Shown here piece by piece: positions 1 to 7,832 of a stretch of 64,000 nt of DNA. The notes below the pieces were generated by a model that was given only the letters and a program-made list of their open reading frames with translations, made no database searches and was not told where the DNA came from. Source of the stretch: a virus; the IMG/VR virus record IMGVR_UViG_3300002143_000235, positions 248,001 through 312,000 of that record. One strand, 5' to 3'. Position 1 is the stretch's first letter. Each line of letters opens with the position of its first letter. A program made the translations under genes and the position numbers.

Positions 1-304
1 TGTACTTGCGGTAATTCAATTACATAAGCGTTACATTAATAGTGGTCTTCTATATAACTATAATGTATTAGGTAATATTTCAGGTTTTGCTAAATATGTA
101 AGTAATTATGTTGAAGTTAATAGTGGCACATCACCAACTCCAACGGTTCATACTAAAAAGCTGAATTTTTATTTACAAGATGAGAATAGTCCACAACCGT
201 TCACATTTCAGTTAACATTTAATATTACACAATTTAAACCATTAGTTATTTCTCAAAGTCAAAGTAACACTATAATACAAGGTCTTTCTTTAGGTGGATT
301 CTAA
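1..304 (+). CDS. C-terminal end of a probable virion protein (partial)
   Basis: An open frame enters from the left edge and stops with TAA at 302-304, giving about 100 residues ending SLGGF. The composition (many N, S, T, Y, beta-prone stretches) resembles phage structural proteins, but no family is recognised. The start lies outside the window. Confidence 0.6.
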   Translation, partial: VLAVIQLHKRYINSGLLYNYNVLGNISGFAKYVSNYVEVNSGTSPTPTVHTKKLNFYLQDENSPQPFTFQLTFNITQFKPLVISQSQSNTIIQGLSLGGF

Positions 305-374
305 TATTTAAGTAAAAAATTGCTAAAATTGAGAACTTTTTTCCATTTTTATTTTTATATGTGGAAAAAAGTTC

Positions 375-402
375 TATCTTTGTATTGTTCAATTAATAAT
401 TA
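375..402 (+). promoter_or_regulatory. Promoter -7 box and conserved 5' UTR element
   Basis: TATCTTTG at 375-382 fits the Bacteroidota -7 consensus TAnnTTTG. It is followed at once by TATTGTTCAATTAATAATTA (383-402), an element repeated in front of other genes in this window. It lies just upstream of the secreted-protein gene at 414. Confidence 0.7.
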
Positions 403-413
403 ATACAGAAAAT

Positions 414-1070
414 ATGAAAGCAATTATCGCAACACTTATTCTTACTTTGATTTCAACATTTACATCAGCACAGACCTTTGAAGCGACATTTGTTGACGGA
501 ACAGAGTATTCAAATTCATCTAATATAATTGATGTGTATGATTCATACACAGGATTAGATACATTTTTTGTATACTCTCATTCAACTTATCAGTTTTTTT
601 ATGAAGAAACATCACTTGGAACATCATTGTATACAATATCTGGTAGTTCAGTATTTTCATATGATGATACGAATACTACTGATTTTATTACTACAATTGA
701 AATTGACTTTTCATTAGTGCCCGTTGATTCTTCTTATATTTTAGATTTTCAATTTCCAGGTAACGGAAATTTACGATGTGTTATCAAAGTTATTGATGAT
801 ACAAACCTTGGAATCAACGAGACTTTTAAAGAAGATGTTCAGTTAAGTGTATTTCCTAATCCAGTTGTTGATTACGTGACTGTACGATTCAATACTGAGA
901 ACAATGATGTTCCGGTTTATGTTTACACACTTGGTGGTCAATTAGTTTATACAGACAATGCTTCTCGTTATACTGGAGCAAATGTTGTGACTGTTGACTT
1001 TAGCTCTTTCAATACAGGTATCTATCTTGTTAAAGTTGGTGGATCTACTTTCAAAGTGATCAAGAACTAA
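414..1070 (+). CDS. Secreted protein with C-terminal T9SS (Por) sorting domain
   Basis: The first 19 residues (MKAIIATLILTLISTFTSA) form a standard signal peptide with an AQT-type cleavage site. The last 80 residues match the type A Por/T9SS sorting domain: an 'FPNPV' segment near residue 145, 'VYTLGGQLVY' near 170, and an ending 'GIYLVKVGGSTFKVIKN'. In Bacteroidota this domain sends proteins through the type IX secretion system to the cell surface or medium. The middle (about residues 25-135) is not recognised. It is expressed alone between its own promoter and a terminator. A phage gene using the host T9SS is unusual. Function unknown; export route fairly sure. Confidence 0.8.
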   Translation: MKAIIATLILTLISTFTSAQTFEATFVDGTEYSNSSNIIDVYDSYTGLDTFFVYSHSTYQFFYEETSLGTSLYTISGSSVFSYDDTNTTDFITTIEIDFSLVPVDSSYILDFQFPGNGNLRCVIKVIDDTNLGINETFKEDVQLSVFPNPVVDYVTVRFNTENNDVPVYVYTLGGQLVYTDNASRYTGANVVTVDFSSFNTGIYLVKVGGSTFKVIKN

Positions 1071-1090
1071 GATACAACAAAAGGCTTTTA

Positions 1091-1119
1091 AAAACTGAGT
1101 AATTTACTCAGTTTTTTTT
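1091..1119 (+). terminator. Intrinsic terminator
   Basis: AAACTGAGTAA/TTACTCAGTTT hairpin followed by a T run, directly after the gene ending at 1070. Confidence 0.85.
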
Positions 1120-1152
1120 ACTTCAAAAGTTAAACGTATGAATATTTTTACG

Positions 1153-1180
1153 TATATTTGTATTGTTCAATTAATAATTA
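1153..1180 (+). promoter_or_regulatory. Promoter -7 box and conserved 5' UTR element
   Basis: TATATTTG (1153-1160) followed by TATTGTTCAATTAATAATTA (1161-1180), identical over 20 bases to the leader before the gene at 414. The start codon follows at 1187. Confidence 0.75.
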
Positions 1181-1186
1181 GAGACT

Positions 1187-1471
1187 ATGAAAAGCTGGAC
1201 CGTAACAGAATGTACGATTGGTGAGCTATTAGCTTGGTATACTGGAAATAACATTGAAGATCGTGAATTGATAACCGATTCATTTTTAAATCAATTTGAT
1301 GAAGAGCTTACTCAAGAACAAATGGGTTACTTATATGAAGATTTAGATAAAACAATCAAGATCACTACCAAAAATTTAGACAATGTGTATTTTAACACAT
1401 TTCAAATTCCAGGGCTTTATTGTTCATTTGATAGTATCTCAAAACCTGGTGTTGACCCTAACGAAGATTAA
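1187..1471 (+). CDS. Hypothetical protein, 94 aa
   Basis: An acidic protein with no recognised domain. It is the first gene behind the promoter at 1153 and heads a run of small genes through 3350. The stop lies one base before the next ATG. Confidence 0.7.
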   Translation: MKSWTVTECTIGELLAWYTGNNIEDRELITDSFLNQFDEELTQEQMGYLYEDLDKTIKITTKNLDNVYFNTFQIPGLYCSFDSISKPGVDPNED

Positions 1472-1472
1472 G

Positions 1473-1925
1473 ATGGAAGTACTACTTAAGAAACTCGATT
1501 ATGAGAAGATCGAAATCAATTGGAACGAGAATCCTATTAAGATGGATTTGTTCTTGTCTTTTATTACAGTACCTGTAGAACGTAGCAGAGATCATTTAGG
1601 ATCTAGCAACGGGTGGACAAAGCTTTTCAATAAAGAGCACAAATTAATTATTTGTGGTGGTTGTATGCAAGGTGGAGAGTACATTGACCATCTAGAGTAT
1701 GGAGAGAAATTGCACAACCGATTCAACAATTGGGTGAATCCGTTCTTCTTGTTTCCAATTATGACACAAGAAGGTAAAGATTTTTTCTTGGACTATTACA
1801 AGAAAGAAATTACAGAAGTGATTCAGAAACAGAAGAATGTTGTTACCTATGCTAAAGCAAAGTTGAAAGCTGAGAAAGACGCACTTATTGAATTACAGGC
1901 GGCATTTGTTGAACTCAAAAAATAA
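1473..1925 (+). CDS. Hypothetical protein, 150 aa
   Basis: The ATG at 1473 is chosen because it follows the previous stop directly; a longer frame from 1383 would overlap that gene. The C-terminal third (about 105-150) is Lys/Glu/Ala-rich and likely a coiled coil. It contains 'ICGGC' near residue 50. No family recognised. Confidence 0.65.
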   Translation: MEVLLKKLDYEKIEINWNENPIKMDLFLSFITVPVERSRDHLGSSNGWTKLFNKEHKLIICGGCMQGGEYIDHLEYGEKLHNRFNNWVNPFFLFPIMTQEGKDFFLDYYKKEITEVIQKQKNVVTYAKAKLKAEKDALIELQAAFVELKK

Positions 1926-1933
1926 TTTTAAAT

Positions 1934-2104
1934 ATGAAAATTAAGAATACTTACATCGTTTTTTATAGTTCTGGATACGGATTAGTAAAATTGTATGAAT
2001 GTCATAGTGAAAGTGAAATTTCAATTAAACGTAAATTTTATCTTGAATTAGGTCGAGGATTAACAGAAATTACTGAAAAAGAATTTAATAGGTTAACACA
2101 ATAA
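1934..2104 (+). CDS. Small hypothetical protein, 56 aa
   Basis: ATG at 1934, stop TAA at 2102-2104, product beginning MKIKNTYIVFYSSGYGLVK. It fills the gap between two co-directional genes with normal spacing. No family recognised. Confidence 0.6.
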   Translation: MKIKNTYIVFYSSGYGLVKLYECHSESEISIKRKFYLELGRGLTEITEKEFNRLTQ

Positions 2105-2112
2105 CTATAATT

Positions 2113-2478
2113 ATGCAAGAACAAATAGTAAATTTTGAAACAGCTAAATTAGCAAAAGAACGAGGTTTTACTGAGTCTTGTTGGCAGTGGTACGACACCA
2201 TCGGTAATATCAAAGAACATAAATTTAGTACAACTAGCAATCGATATGACGATGAGCTAGCCGCTCCAACACAATCATTACTTCAAAAATGGTTAAGAGA
2301 AATACATGGTATTCATATAGATTTTCAGTATGATTTAGAATCTGATATGAAAACAATAAATGTTTCGTTTTCTGTTATAAACAATGAAGGATCTTTATAT
2401 AATGAGAAAAAAGAATATCTTAAATATGAAGAAGCTTTAGAAGAAGGATTACAACAAGCATTAGAATTAATTCATTAA
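2113..2478 (+). CDS. Hypothetical protein, 121 aa
   Basis: Fits between its neighbours with 8- and 3-base gaps. Looks soluble and acidic, with a helical C-terminus. No domain recognised. Confidence 0.65.
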   Translation: MQEQIVNFETAKLAKERGFTESCWQWYDTIGNIKEHKFSTTSNRYDDELAAPTQSLLQKWLREIHGIHIDFQYDLESDMKTINVSFSVINNEGSLYNEKKEYLKYEEALEEGLQQALELIH

Positions 2479-2481
2479 ACA

Positions 2482-2991
2482 ATGCATTTACAACTCAAAA
2501 CAATTCGTGCATACATCCCATTCAAACCAACTGAAGAAATTCCTACATCATACGCACACACCGATTATAACACATATATTGATGAAAAGAAGAAATATGC
2601 ACTAGAACAGTTAATTGAGTTACCAGAAGTCACCAAAATGCTTGCAGTGTCAACTGGTATGACGTTTGATGAACTTGTTCAACTTATTATTGATGTATAT
2701 GATAAAGTAAAAGATAGCGATAGATTTACTATTTTGTATACACAATTGAACGATGTGATTGATTTTGTTTCAATGATGGGTTATGATGAAATTAAATCTG
2801 ATAGTGATGAAGCGTTTCATACTTATACACTATTGCGTTATAATTCTATATTGTGTATGTTTGATTTTTCATTGAAGAATTATATAGCATCATTAATTCA
2901 TGCTTTTTATATTAAATTAAAGTTTCCTACACCAGAAACAGAGCCAGCAAAGAAAGTTGTCATTCGACGCTTAAAAAAGAAAAAAATGTAA
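2482..2991 (+). CDS. Hypothetical protein, 169 aa
   Basis: Helical protein with a basic tail (RRLKKKKM). Residues 60-95 (MTFDELVQLIIDVYDKVKD...) resemble segments of the products at 3015 and 4790, suggesting a small local paralogue family. Function unknown. Confidence 0.65.
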   Translation: MHLQLKTIRAYIPFKPTEEIPTSYAHTDYNTYIDEKKKYALEQLIELPEVTKMLAVSTGMTFDELVQLIIDVYDKVKDSDRFTILYTQLNDVIDFVSMMGYDEIKSDSDEAFHTYTLLRYNSILCMFDFSLKNYIASLIHAFYIKLKFPTPETEPAKKVVIRRLKKKKM

Positions 2992-3002
2992 AATAATTTA
3001 CG

Positions 3003-3010
3003 TATATTCG
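3003..3010 (+). promoter_or_regulatory. Candidate -7 box, TATATTCG
   Basis: TATATTCG lies only 4 bases before the ATG at 3015. If transcription starts 5-7 bases downstream, the mRNA would be leaderless or nearly so. The same arrangement is seen at 22803. Confidence 0.45.
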
Positions 3011-3014
3011 TATC

Positions 3015-3350
3015 ATGGAAACATTTAATGAATACCTAGACGTTGCCGTCAATAATCTTTTAGAGATAGCTGTAGAACAACCTGAAATAATTCGTAACAT
3101 TGTAAATAATGATATTAATATTACGTATGATGAGTTTGTAATTATGTTACATAAACTAATTATTGAATTTCATGATAATCCAGAATGGACTAATCATTAT
3201 AATAAAATGATTAGAGCAATCCAATTACTTAATTCTTTTGGACAACCAGATGTGGCTGAAAAACTTTTTGATTCTTTTGGTGCTAAAATATTAGGAGAAC
3301 TTTGTACACAAATTACAAAAACTCTTTTAAAACCTGCAACTGTTAATTAA
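3015..3350 (+). CDS. Hypothetical protein, 111 aa
   Basis: Helical acidic protein. Residues 30-65 (NITYDEFVIMLHKLIIEF...) align by eye with the 2482 and 4790 products. Followed by about 120 bp of AT-rich intergenic DNA holding the next promoter. Confidence 0.65.
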   Translation: METFNEYLDVAVNNLLEIAVEQPEIIRNIVNNDINITYDEFVIMLHKLIIEFHDNPEWTNHYNKMIRAIQLLNSFGQPDVAEKLFDSFGAKILGELCTQITKTLLKPATVN

Positions 3351-3440
3351 AAAATAATTTATTTCACTACTTATCAGACCGTTACATATTTTTTAAAATA
3401 TATTTTATCAATTATATTTTTTAATCAAAAAAAAGAATTA

Positions 3441-3448
3441 TATATTCG
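3441..3448 (+). promoter_or_regulatory. Candidate -7 box, TATATTCG
   Basis: TATATTCG in an AT-rich intergenic stretch, 23 bases before the YqeY-like gene start at 3471. Confidence 0.45.
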
Positions 3449-3470
3449 CTTTCATTAACAAACTTTAATT

Positions 3471-3917
3471 ATGACAATAACTGATTTCAAAGCCGACATT
3501 CAAGCACAAACTGTTACTGCTATGAAAGAAAAGAACCAACTTCGTGTTGAAACACTTCGATCAATCACTAATTCTATTACAGTGCAGGAGAAAAAAACTC
3601 CAGGAAAAGATATTAATCATATTGATATCTTGTCAACTATGTCAAAACAACGTACACAATCCATTGATGCATATACTGCTGGAGGAAATATTGAAGCAGC
3701 AGACAAAGAACGTCAAGAACTTGTTATCTTACAAGAGTTCTTACCTAAAACAATGAGTGATACAGAACTTGTATTAGCACTTAACGAAGTTGTAAATTCA
3801 ATCACACCGGTTCCAACCATCAAAGAGATGGGTAAAGTTGTTGCAACATTCCGTACAATGTATCCAGGTCAAGATATGGGTAAAGTATCAGGCATGGTTA
3901 AAACAATCCTTGCATAA
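3471..3917 (+). CDS. GatB/YqeY-domain protein
   Basis: The whole 148-residue chain matches the YqeY family in length and pattern: a helical N-terminus with 'KNQLRVETLRSITNSI', then 'DILSTMSKQRTQSIDAYTAGG', then 'QELVILQEFLPKTMSDTEL' and a C-terminal 'GKVSGMVKTIL'. YqeY is related to the tRNA-binding tail of the GatB amidotransferase subunit; its own role is unsettled, but tRNA binding is plausible in a phage so rich in tRNA features. Its stop overlaps the next ATG. Confidence 0.85.
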   Translation: MTITDFKADIQAQTVTAMKEKNQLRVETLRSITNSITVQEKKTPGKDINHIDILSTMSKQRTQSIDAYTAGGNIEAADKERQELVILQEFLPKTMSDTELVLALNEVVNSITPVPTIKEMGKVVATFRTMYPGQDMGKVSGMVKTILA

Positions 3918-4663
3918 TGACAGATATCAACAACAAAGGTGAATTTTATTCATCTATGGTCAGACTACATAAAAAATGCGGTCAGGGAACTTCTGGAATT
4001 GTACGTATGAATGTACAGTACAATTCCTATATGGATGAATTGATTGAAGAAGGTTTGATGACTGTTACACATAGCGGTGGATCAATTGGACATCCAGAAT
4101 CAAACCAATGGTATGTACCTACAGGTGTTTACAATGTATGGCAAGATGAAGGCACTGATGGTGAATATCAAAAATTTAAAGGACGCTATTTGCGTTTTGT
4201 GCGTTTCTTTTTAGGTATTCTTGAAGCTGAAGAGACAAGAACGATGTTAAGTTCTCCAGAATTCATGCAGAAATACGCTGAGTGGTTGGAACGTAACAAG
4301 GAAGCTCTTGATACAATGATTAATCAAGACGAAGCATATCCTGGTTCAACTGTTTTATCTAATGATGTCATTCAATGGGCAATGGAAAAAAAATGGTATG
4401 AAGAAAATTTACCAATTAAAACATGTTACAAACAATCTGTTGAAGGAATGAATAGTACTGATCAACAAATCATCTCAATGACTAATGAACTAATTGATTT
4501 GTACAAGAAAAGTGGTAAACCAGAACACATAGAACAAATTACTGAAGCTGAACAAGAAATTTTACAAATGCAAGGTAATCGTAAAAAAATACATATTTGG
4601 TTTGAAATGCAGGACCAAGAACTATTGATTCAAGATGCGTTTGCAACACTTACATCAGCATAA
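3917..4663 (+). CDS. Hypothetical protein, 248 aa
   Basis: Starts on the last base of the YqeY stop, so it is probably translationally coupled. Mostly helical, with a Glu/Gln-rich C-terminus. No recognised motifs. Transcription probably ends at the strong hairpin after it. Confidence 0.65.
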   Translation: MTDINNKGEFYSSMVRLHKKCGQGTSGIVRMNVQYNSYMDELIEEGLMTVTHSGGSIGHPESNQWYVPTGVYNVWQDEGTDGEYQKFKGRYLRFVRFFLGILEAEETRTMLSSPEFMQKYAEWLERNKEALDTMINQDEAYPGSTVLSNDVIQWAMEKKWYEENLPIKTCYKQSVEGMNSTDQQIISMTNELIDLYKKSGKPEHIEQITEAEQEILQMQGNRKKIHIWFEMQDQELLIQDAFATLTSA

Positions 4664-4673
4664 ATTTTATACC

Positions 4674-4707
4674 TTTTGCCTGGACCTAATTAGGTCCAGG
4701 CAAAAAA
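4674..4707 (+). terminator. Strong terminator, possibly bidirectional
   Basis: A perfect inverted repeat with arms GCCTGGACCTAA and TTAGGTCCAGGC (4678-4701), flanked by a T run on one side and an A run on the other. Confidence 0.85.
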
Positions 4708-4728
4708 TCAAATCACTATTCTCTTTTT

Positions 4729-4776
4729 GGAAGATTTCTGCTGGTGATATTACAGGTTCGATTCCTGTCTTCTGTC
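4729..4776 (+). tRNA. tRNA 3'-end-like fragment (remnant or tRNA half)
   Basis: A perfect T arm, ACAGG TTCGATT CCTGT (4752-4768), is followed by CTTCTGT and C, as at a tRNA 3' end. No matching 5' acceptor strand ACAGAAG or D arm is found just upstream; only GGAAGA at 4729-4734 can pair with TCTTCT. This could be a decayed tRNA, a separately encoded half, or a fossil attachment site. No CCA is encoded. Confidence 0.4.
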
Positions 4777-4789
4777 TAAAAATTAATAA

Positions 4790-5221
4790 ATGTATAAATA
4801 TAACAGCCTACAAATATTTCTAAACGAGGAACGACAAAAAACACAAGACTTACTAATCGACAACAGCAACCACACCCGAATTACTGCTGAAATATTTGGA
4901 TTATCTTTTAATGAATTTGTATCCAAATTTCTTACTGTAATTGATACTGCTCAACACAACAAAGAATTATGTGAAACATTTCATAAAATGAATGAATTAC
5001 ATGAAATGTTTGAAGATGAAGATAATAATATTCGTCAAATTGTTTTATCTGAAACAAACACGTTGGAAATTGCCTTGAATTTATTTAAAATGAAATCACG
5101 TCAACTTATTTGGAATTCTTTTGTTAGTATTACAAAAATAAACAATGATGTCTTTATAGATGAACGTCAAGATGATATTGCTACAATTATTAAATTTTGG
5201 AACGACTGGAAGACTTTTTAA
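4790..5221 (+). CDS. Hypothetical protein, 143 aa
   Basis: Helical protein. Residues 36-70 (GLSFNEFVSKFLTVIDTA...) resemble the 2482 and 3015 products. The first gene after the tRNA-like fragment. Function unknown. Confidence 0.65.
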   Translation: MYKYNSLQIFLNEERQKTQDLLIDNSNHTRITAEIFGLSFNEFVSKFLTVIDTAQHNKELCETFHKMNELHEMFEDEDNNIRQIVLSETNTLEIALNLFKMKSRQLIWNSFVSITKINNDVFIDERQDDIATIIKFWNDWKTF

Positions 5222-5258
5222 ATTTTTAAAACACTATATAAAAGAAAATTCTTGAACT

Positions 5259-5642
5259 ATGTTCACAAAAATATCTGGCTATAAATTATCATTAAAAGAA
5301 AATTTTGATTCAATTTTTAAAAGAACTGAGCAGGAAAAAATTGATTATCTTTTATCAAATACATCGACAAATGATTTATTATCTTTAAAGCAACAATTAA
5401 AAAATGAATTAAATTTTGATTTTGTTTTTGAAAATTATGCTAAAGATGAATACGGTCAAAAACATTTAGTTATATATGGATCAACTGCTGAAAGTATTGC
5501 TGAAAATGATAAATTATGTGAAATAGTCAATGTATGGGAAAAACAAAAAGGATTGACACAGACGATAGAATATAGTGGTAAACCAGATGAAGATGAATAC
5601 GAGTATATTGCAATTCGAATTAATCTTTTTCTTATAAAATAA
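5259..5642 (+). CDS. Hypothetical protein with MFTKISGYK N-terminus, 127 aa
   Basis: Begins MFTKISGYKLSLKENF, a short N-terminal pattern shared with the products at 5655, 19952 and 32317 although the remaining sequences differ. Such a shared tip could be a targeting or packaging tag. No catalytic motif seen. Confidence 0.65.
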   Translation: MFTKISGYKLSLKENFDSIFKRTEQEKIDYLLSNTSTNDLLSLKQQLKNELNFDFVFENYAKDEYGQKHLVIYGSTAESIAENDKLCEIVNVWEKQKGLTQTIEYSGKPDEDEYEYIAIRINLFLIK

Positions 5643-5654
5643 AAAAATATTTTT

Positions 5655-6248
5655 ATGTACACAAAAATATCTGACTTTAAAAAGTCACAATTGAATGAAT
5701 CTTTTGGTTCTAATTATACAAATCATCCAATGTCAAATCATGTCATAACAGTTGATGATGCTAAAGCTTTATATGCTTTAGAAGAAAGAGATTTAGGACT
5801 TAATGGTGATAATCTCGATATGGATTTTAATGAATTCTGTGAAGACATCGTTGGAGAAACTTTATCAAATTATGCTACATGGAGATGGCCAGACGAACCG
5901 CAACAACAATTTGATATGGCACTTGAAGTATTAGGTAATAGAATGCATGAATCAAAAAAAATAATTGTTGAAGCACTCGATCGTACTCAAGTATTTAGAC
6001 CGAGTATAGGTATGACTGTTGAAGACATAGCTGAAAATCTTTATGAAATTATTCAAGATGAATATTCTTCTGAAAATGATATTTCAGGTGTTAATGCAAT
6101 AATTTCAAAATTGACTCCAGAAATATGTCAATATTATGTTGATACAGCAATATACGAGGGTGGTGATGATGATGATGAAGAATATAGTCGAATTTATAAT
6201 GTTAAACTTGAAATATTAAAAGAATTGGGTATTGATGTAGAAGATTGA
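5655..6248 (+). CDS. Hypothetical acidic protein with MYTKISDFK N-terminus, 197 aa
   Basis: Begins MYTKISDFKKSQLNESF, the same N-terminal pattern as its neighbour at 5259. Very acidic, with a GGDDDDEE stretch near residue 172. Last gene before a bidirectional terminator. Confidence 0.65.
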   Translation: MYTKISDFKKSQLNESFGSNYTNHPMSNHVITVDDAKALYALEERDLGLNGDNLDMDFNEFCEDIVGETLSNYATWRWPDEPQQQFDMALEVLGNRMHESKKIIVEALDRTQVFRPSIGMTVEDIAENLYEIIQDEYSSENDISGVNAIISKLTPEICQYYVDTAIYEGGDDDDEEYSRIYNVKLEILKELGIDVED

Positions 6249-6270
6249 ATTAATCTTTTTTTTATAAAAT

Positions 6271-6305
6271 CAAAAAGACCTCATAATGTGAGGTCTTTTT
6301 GATTT
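6271..6305. terminator. Bidirectional terminator between convergent genes
   Basis: AAAAAGACCTCA and TGAGGTCTTTTT form a hairpin with A and T tracts on opposite sides, between the rightward gene ending at 6248 and the leftward gene ending at 6318. Confidence 0.85.
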
Positions 6306-6317
6306 TGAATCTTTTCA

Positions 6318-6614
6318 TTATTTAGTACGATGCTTTTGGATTTTTCGAAGCTCTAAACATAAATCTAATGCATCATTGTATAGATCATCCATTGGCCAAT
6401 TTTCAACAGAACCATCTGAATTAATATCTATTCGAATAGTGCCATAAATAAAATAATAACCAGTTAACTCTTGTTCAGCAATATCTAAACGAACACGAAG
6501 TGCTTCTACATTATTGTTTACCAAACCTATAAACTCATCATCTGTGTTGAAAAGTTTTATTTGTGCCGGTGTGTACTGTCTAATCCTGATAGGATCATTG
6601 TTTGTATTTTTCAT
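6318..6614 (-). CDS. Hypothetical protein, 98 aa
   Basis: Leftward gene overlapping the oxygenase-like gene by four bases (ATGA-type), so probably coupled to it. No recognised domain. Confidence 0.65.
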   Translation of the reverse strand: MKNTNNDPIRIRQYTPAQIKLFNTDDEFIGLVNNNVEALRVRLDIAEQELTGYYFIYGTIRIDINSDGSVENWPMDDLYNDALDLCLELRKIQKHRTK

Positions 6615-7303
6615 ATTATTTTTTTATAGTGTAACAATTTATTTCTTACTTCAACACCATCTCTATGGTATTTACGTATTGGTAAAAGCGGATTTGGTGT
6701 ATTATTGTCATCCATAATTTCGATTGGTGTGAATGAGATCCGAACGAATGTACGTTTAGTTCCATCAGGAATTTGTGTACGTCGGTGAACAATGTATGGA
6801 TCCAATACATACAACATATTAGGTTCAGCAACTTTGATATCACTAGGAATGATATGATCATTGAAAAACAAATGAACATTATGCATGTCTGGATTGAAAT
6901 CATTTGGAAAATCAAATGCACGTTCTACGTACTCTGTAGGATAACAATCACTAATGATATAGTTTTGCTCAGGAAGATGTGAAATAGTTGTTGAGAATCC
7001 ATCTGTATGCCACATATCATCATTTTCTGAACGTACAATTCCGTGTCGAACAGTTATGTAGCAAAATGGTTGGCGAATTCCCATTGCATTTTGCATATCG
7101 ACAGCATCCATAATCATATCACTTAACCATTCAAGCTCGGTAGGAATTTTAAAATCCTGGTGTGGAACTTTAACAATCATACGTAAAATGTACTGATCGT
7201 CATATGGACACTCAAATTTATATTTTTCTAATTTGACAATTTTGTTTGCGTCCTTAAACGGTTTAAGACTTAACATTTGTCTTGCTCTTTCGTCTAATGT
7301 CAT
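6611..7303 (-). CDS. Probable 2OG-Fe(II)-dependent oxygenase
   Basis: The 230-residue chain shows the spacing of the double-stranded beta-helix oxygenases: an HxD pair in 'MWHTDGFS' near residue 99, a distal His in 'YIVHRRTQ' near 174, and an Arg about ten residues later in 'RTFVRISF' that would hold 2-oxoglutarate. Phages use such enzymes to hydroxylate or repair nucleic acids or proteins; the substrate cannot be read here. It belongs to a short leftward operon (7740 to 6318). Family assignment rests on motifs only. Confidence 0.6.
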   Translation of the reverse strand: MTLDERARQMLSLKPFKDANKIVKLEKYKFECPYDDQYILRMIVKVPHQDFKIPTELEWLSDMIMDAVDMQNAMGIRQPFCYITVRHGIVRSENDDMWHTDGFSTTISHLPEQNYIISDCYPTEYVERAFDFPNDFNPDMHNVHLFFNDHIIPSDIKVAEPNMLYVLDPYIVHRRTQIPDGTKRTFVRISFTPIEIMDDNNTPNPLLPIRKYHRDGVEVRNKLLHYKKII

Positions 7304-7349
7304 AACTTATTGTTTTGGAGATTTGTAAATAAGAAATTTTTTTTTATTA

Positions 7350-7559
7350 CTATGCTCTATATACTTTTTGAATAAAGAATTCATTGTAATAAAGTTCACC
7401 TTTTTTAGCTCTTTTTTCAAGCTCGTCTTCGGCTTCTTTTTCAGAATCACATGAATATATTTCGACTAACATAACATCTTTATCTGATATGTCTGATTCG
7501 TCTCCTCTTAAAATAAATTCAACATCAATTAGTGCGAATATTACATATACCTTTTTCAT
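7350..7559 (-). CDS. Small hypothetical protein, 70 aa
   Basis: The internal Met at 7559 (MKKVYVIFALIDVEF...) is preferred, because the longer frame from 7592 would overlap the gene at 7567-7740. Highly charged C-terminal half. Function unknown. Confidence 0.55.
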   Translation of the reverse strand: MKKVYVIFALIDVEFILRGDESDISDKDVMLVEIYSCDSEKEAEDELEKRAKKGELYYNEFFIQKVYRA

Positions 7560-7566
7560 ATTAAAT

Positions 7567-7740
7567 TTAAAATTTTGAAGTAAATCTTTCAATGAATTGT
7601 TCTTTTGTAATTTCTGTTACATCATATGAATAAAGAACATAAAAACGCTTAGTACAATTCGGACCGTGATGTCCAAGGCTTTTCATTTTTGTCAAAATTT
7701 CACTTGGACTTAAATTTTCTGGATTATTGTAAAATATCAT
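7567..7740 (-). CDS. Small hypothetical protein, 57 aa
   Basis: Reads MIFYNNPENLSPSEILTKMK... on the minus strand, directly behind the minus-strand promoter and conserved leader at 7744-7771. First gene of the leftward operon. No family recognised. Confidence 0.6.
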   Translation of the reverse strand: MIFYNNPENLSPSEILTKMKSLGHHGPNCTKRFYVLYSYDVTEITKEQFIERFTSKF

Positions 7741-7743
7741 ATG

Positions 7744-7771
7744 TAATTATTAATTGAACATTACAAATATA
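7744..7771 (-). promoter_or_regulatory. Minus-strand promoter -7 box and conserved 5' UTR element
   Basis: On the minus strand the order is TATATTTG (7771-7764) then GTTCAATTAATAATTA (7759-7744), the same leader found before the plus-strand genes at 414, 1187, 41079 and 48208. Confidence 0.75.
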
Positions 7772-7832
7772 GTAAAAAAAATGATCCGTGGTATTTTTTT
7801 AGATAAAAAACTTTCTGTTCGATATATACAGT

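Noticed and set aside
1383-1472. Longer start for the 1473 gene
   Set aside because: The extra 30 residues would overlap the 94-aa gene; ATG 1473 follows its stop directly.
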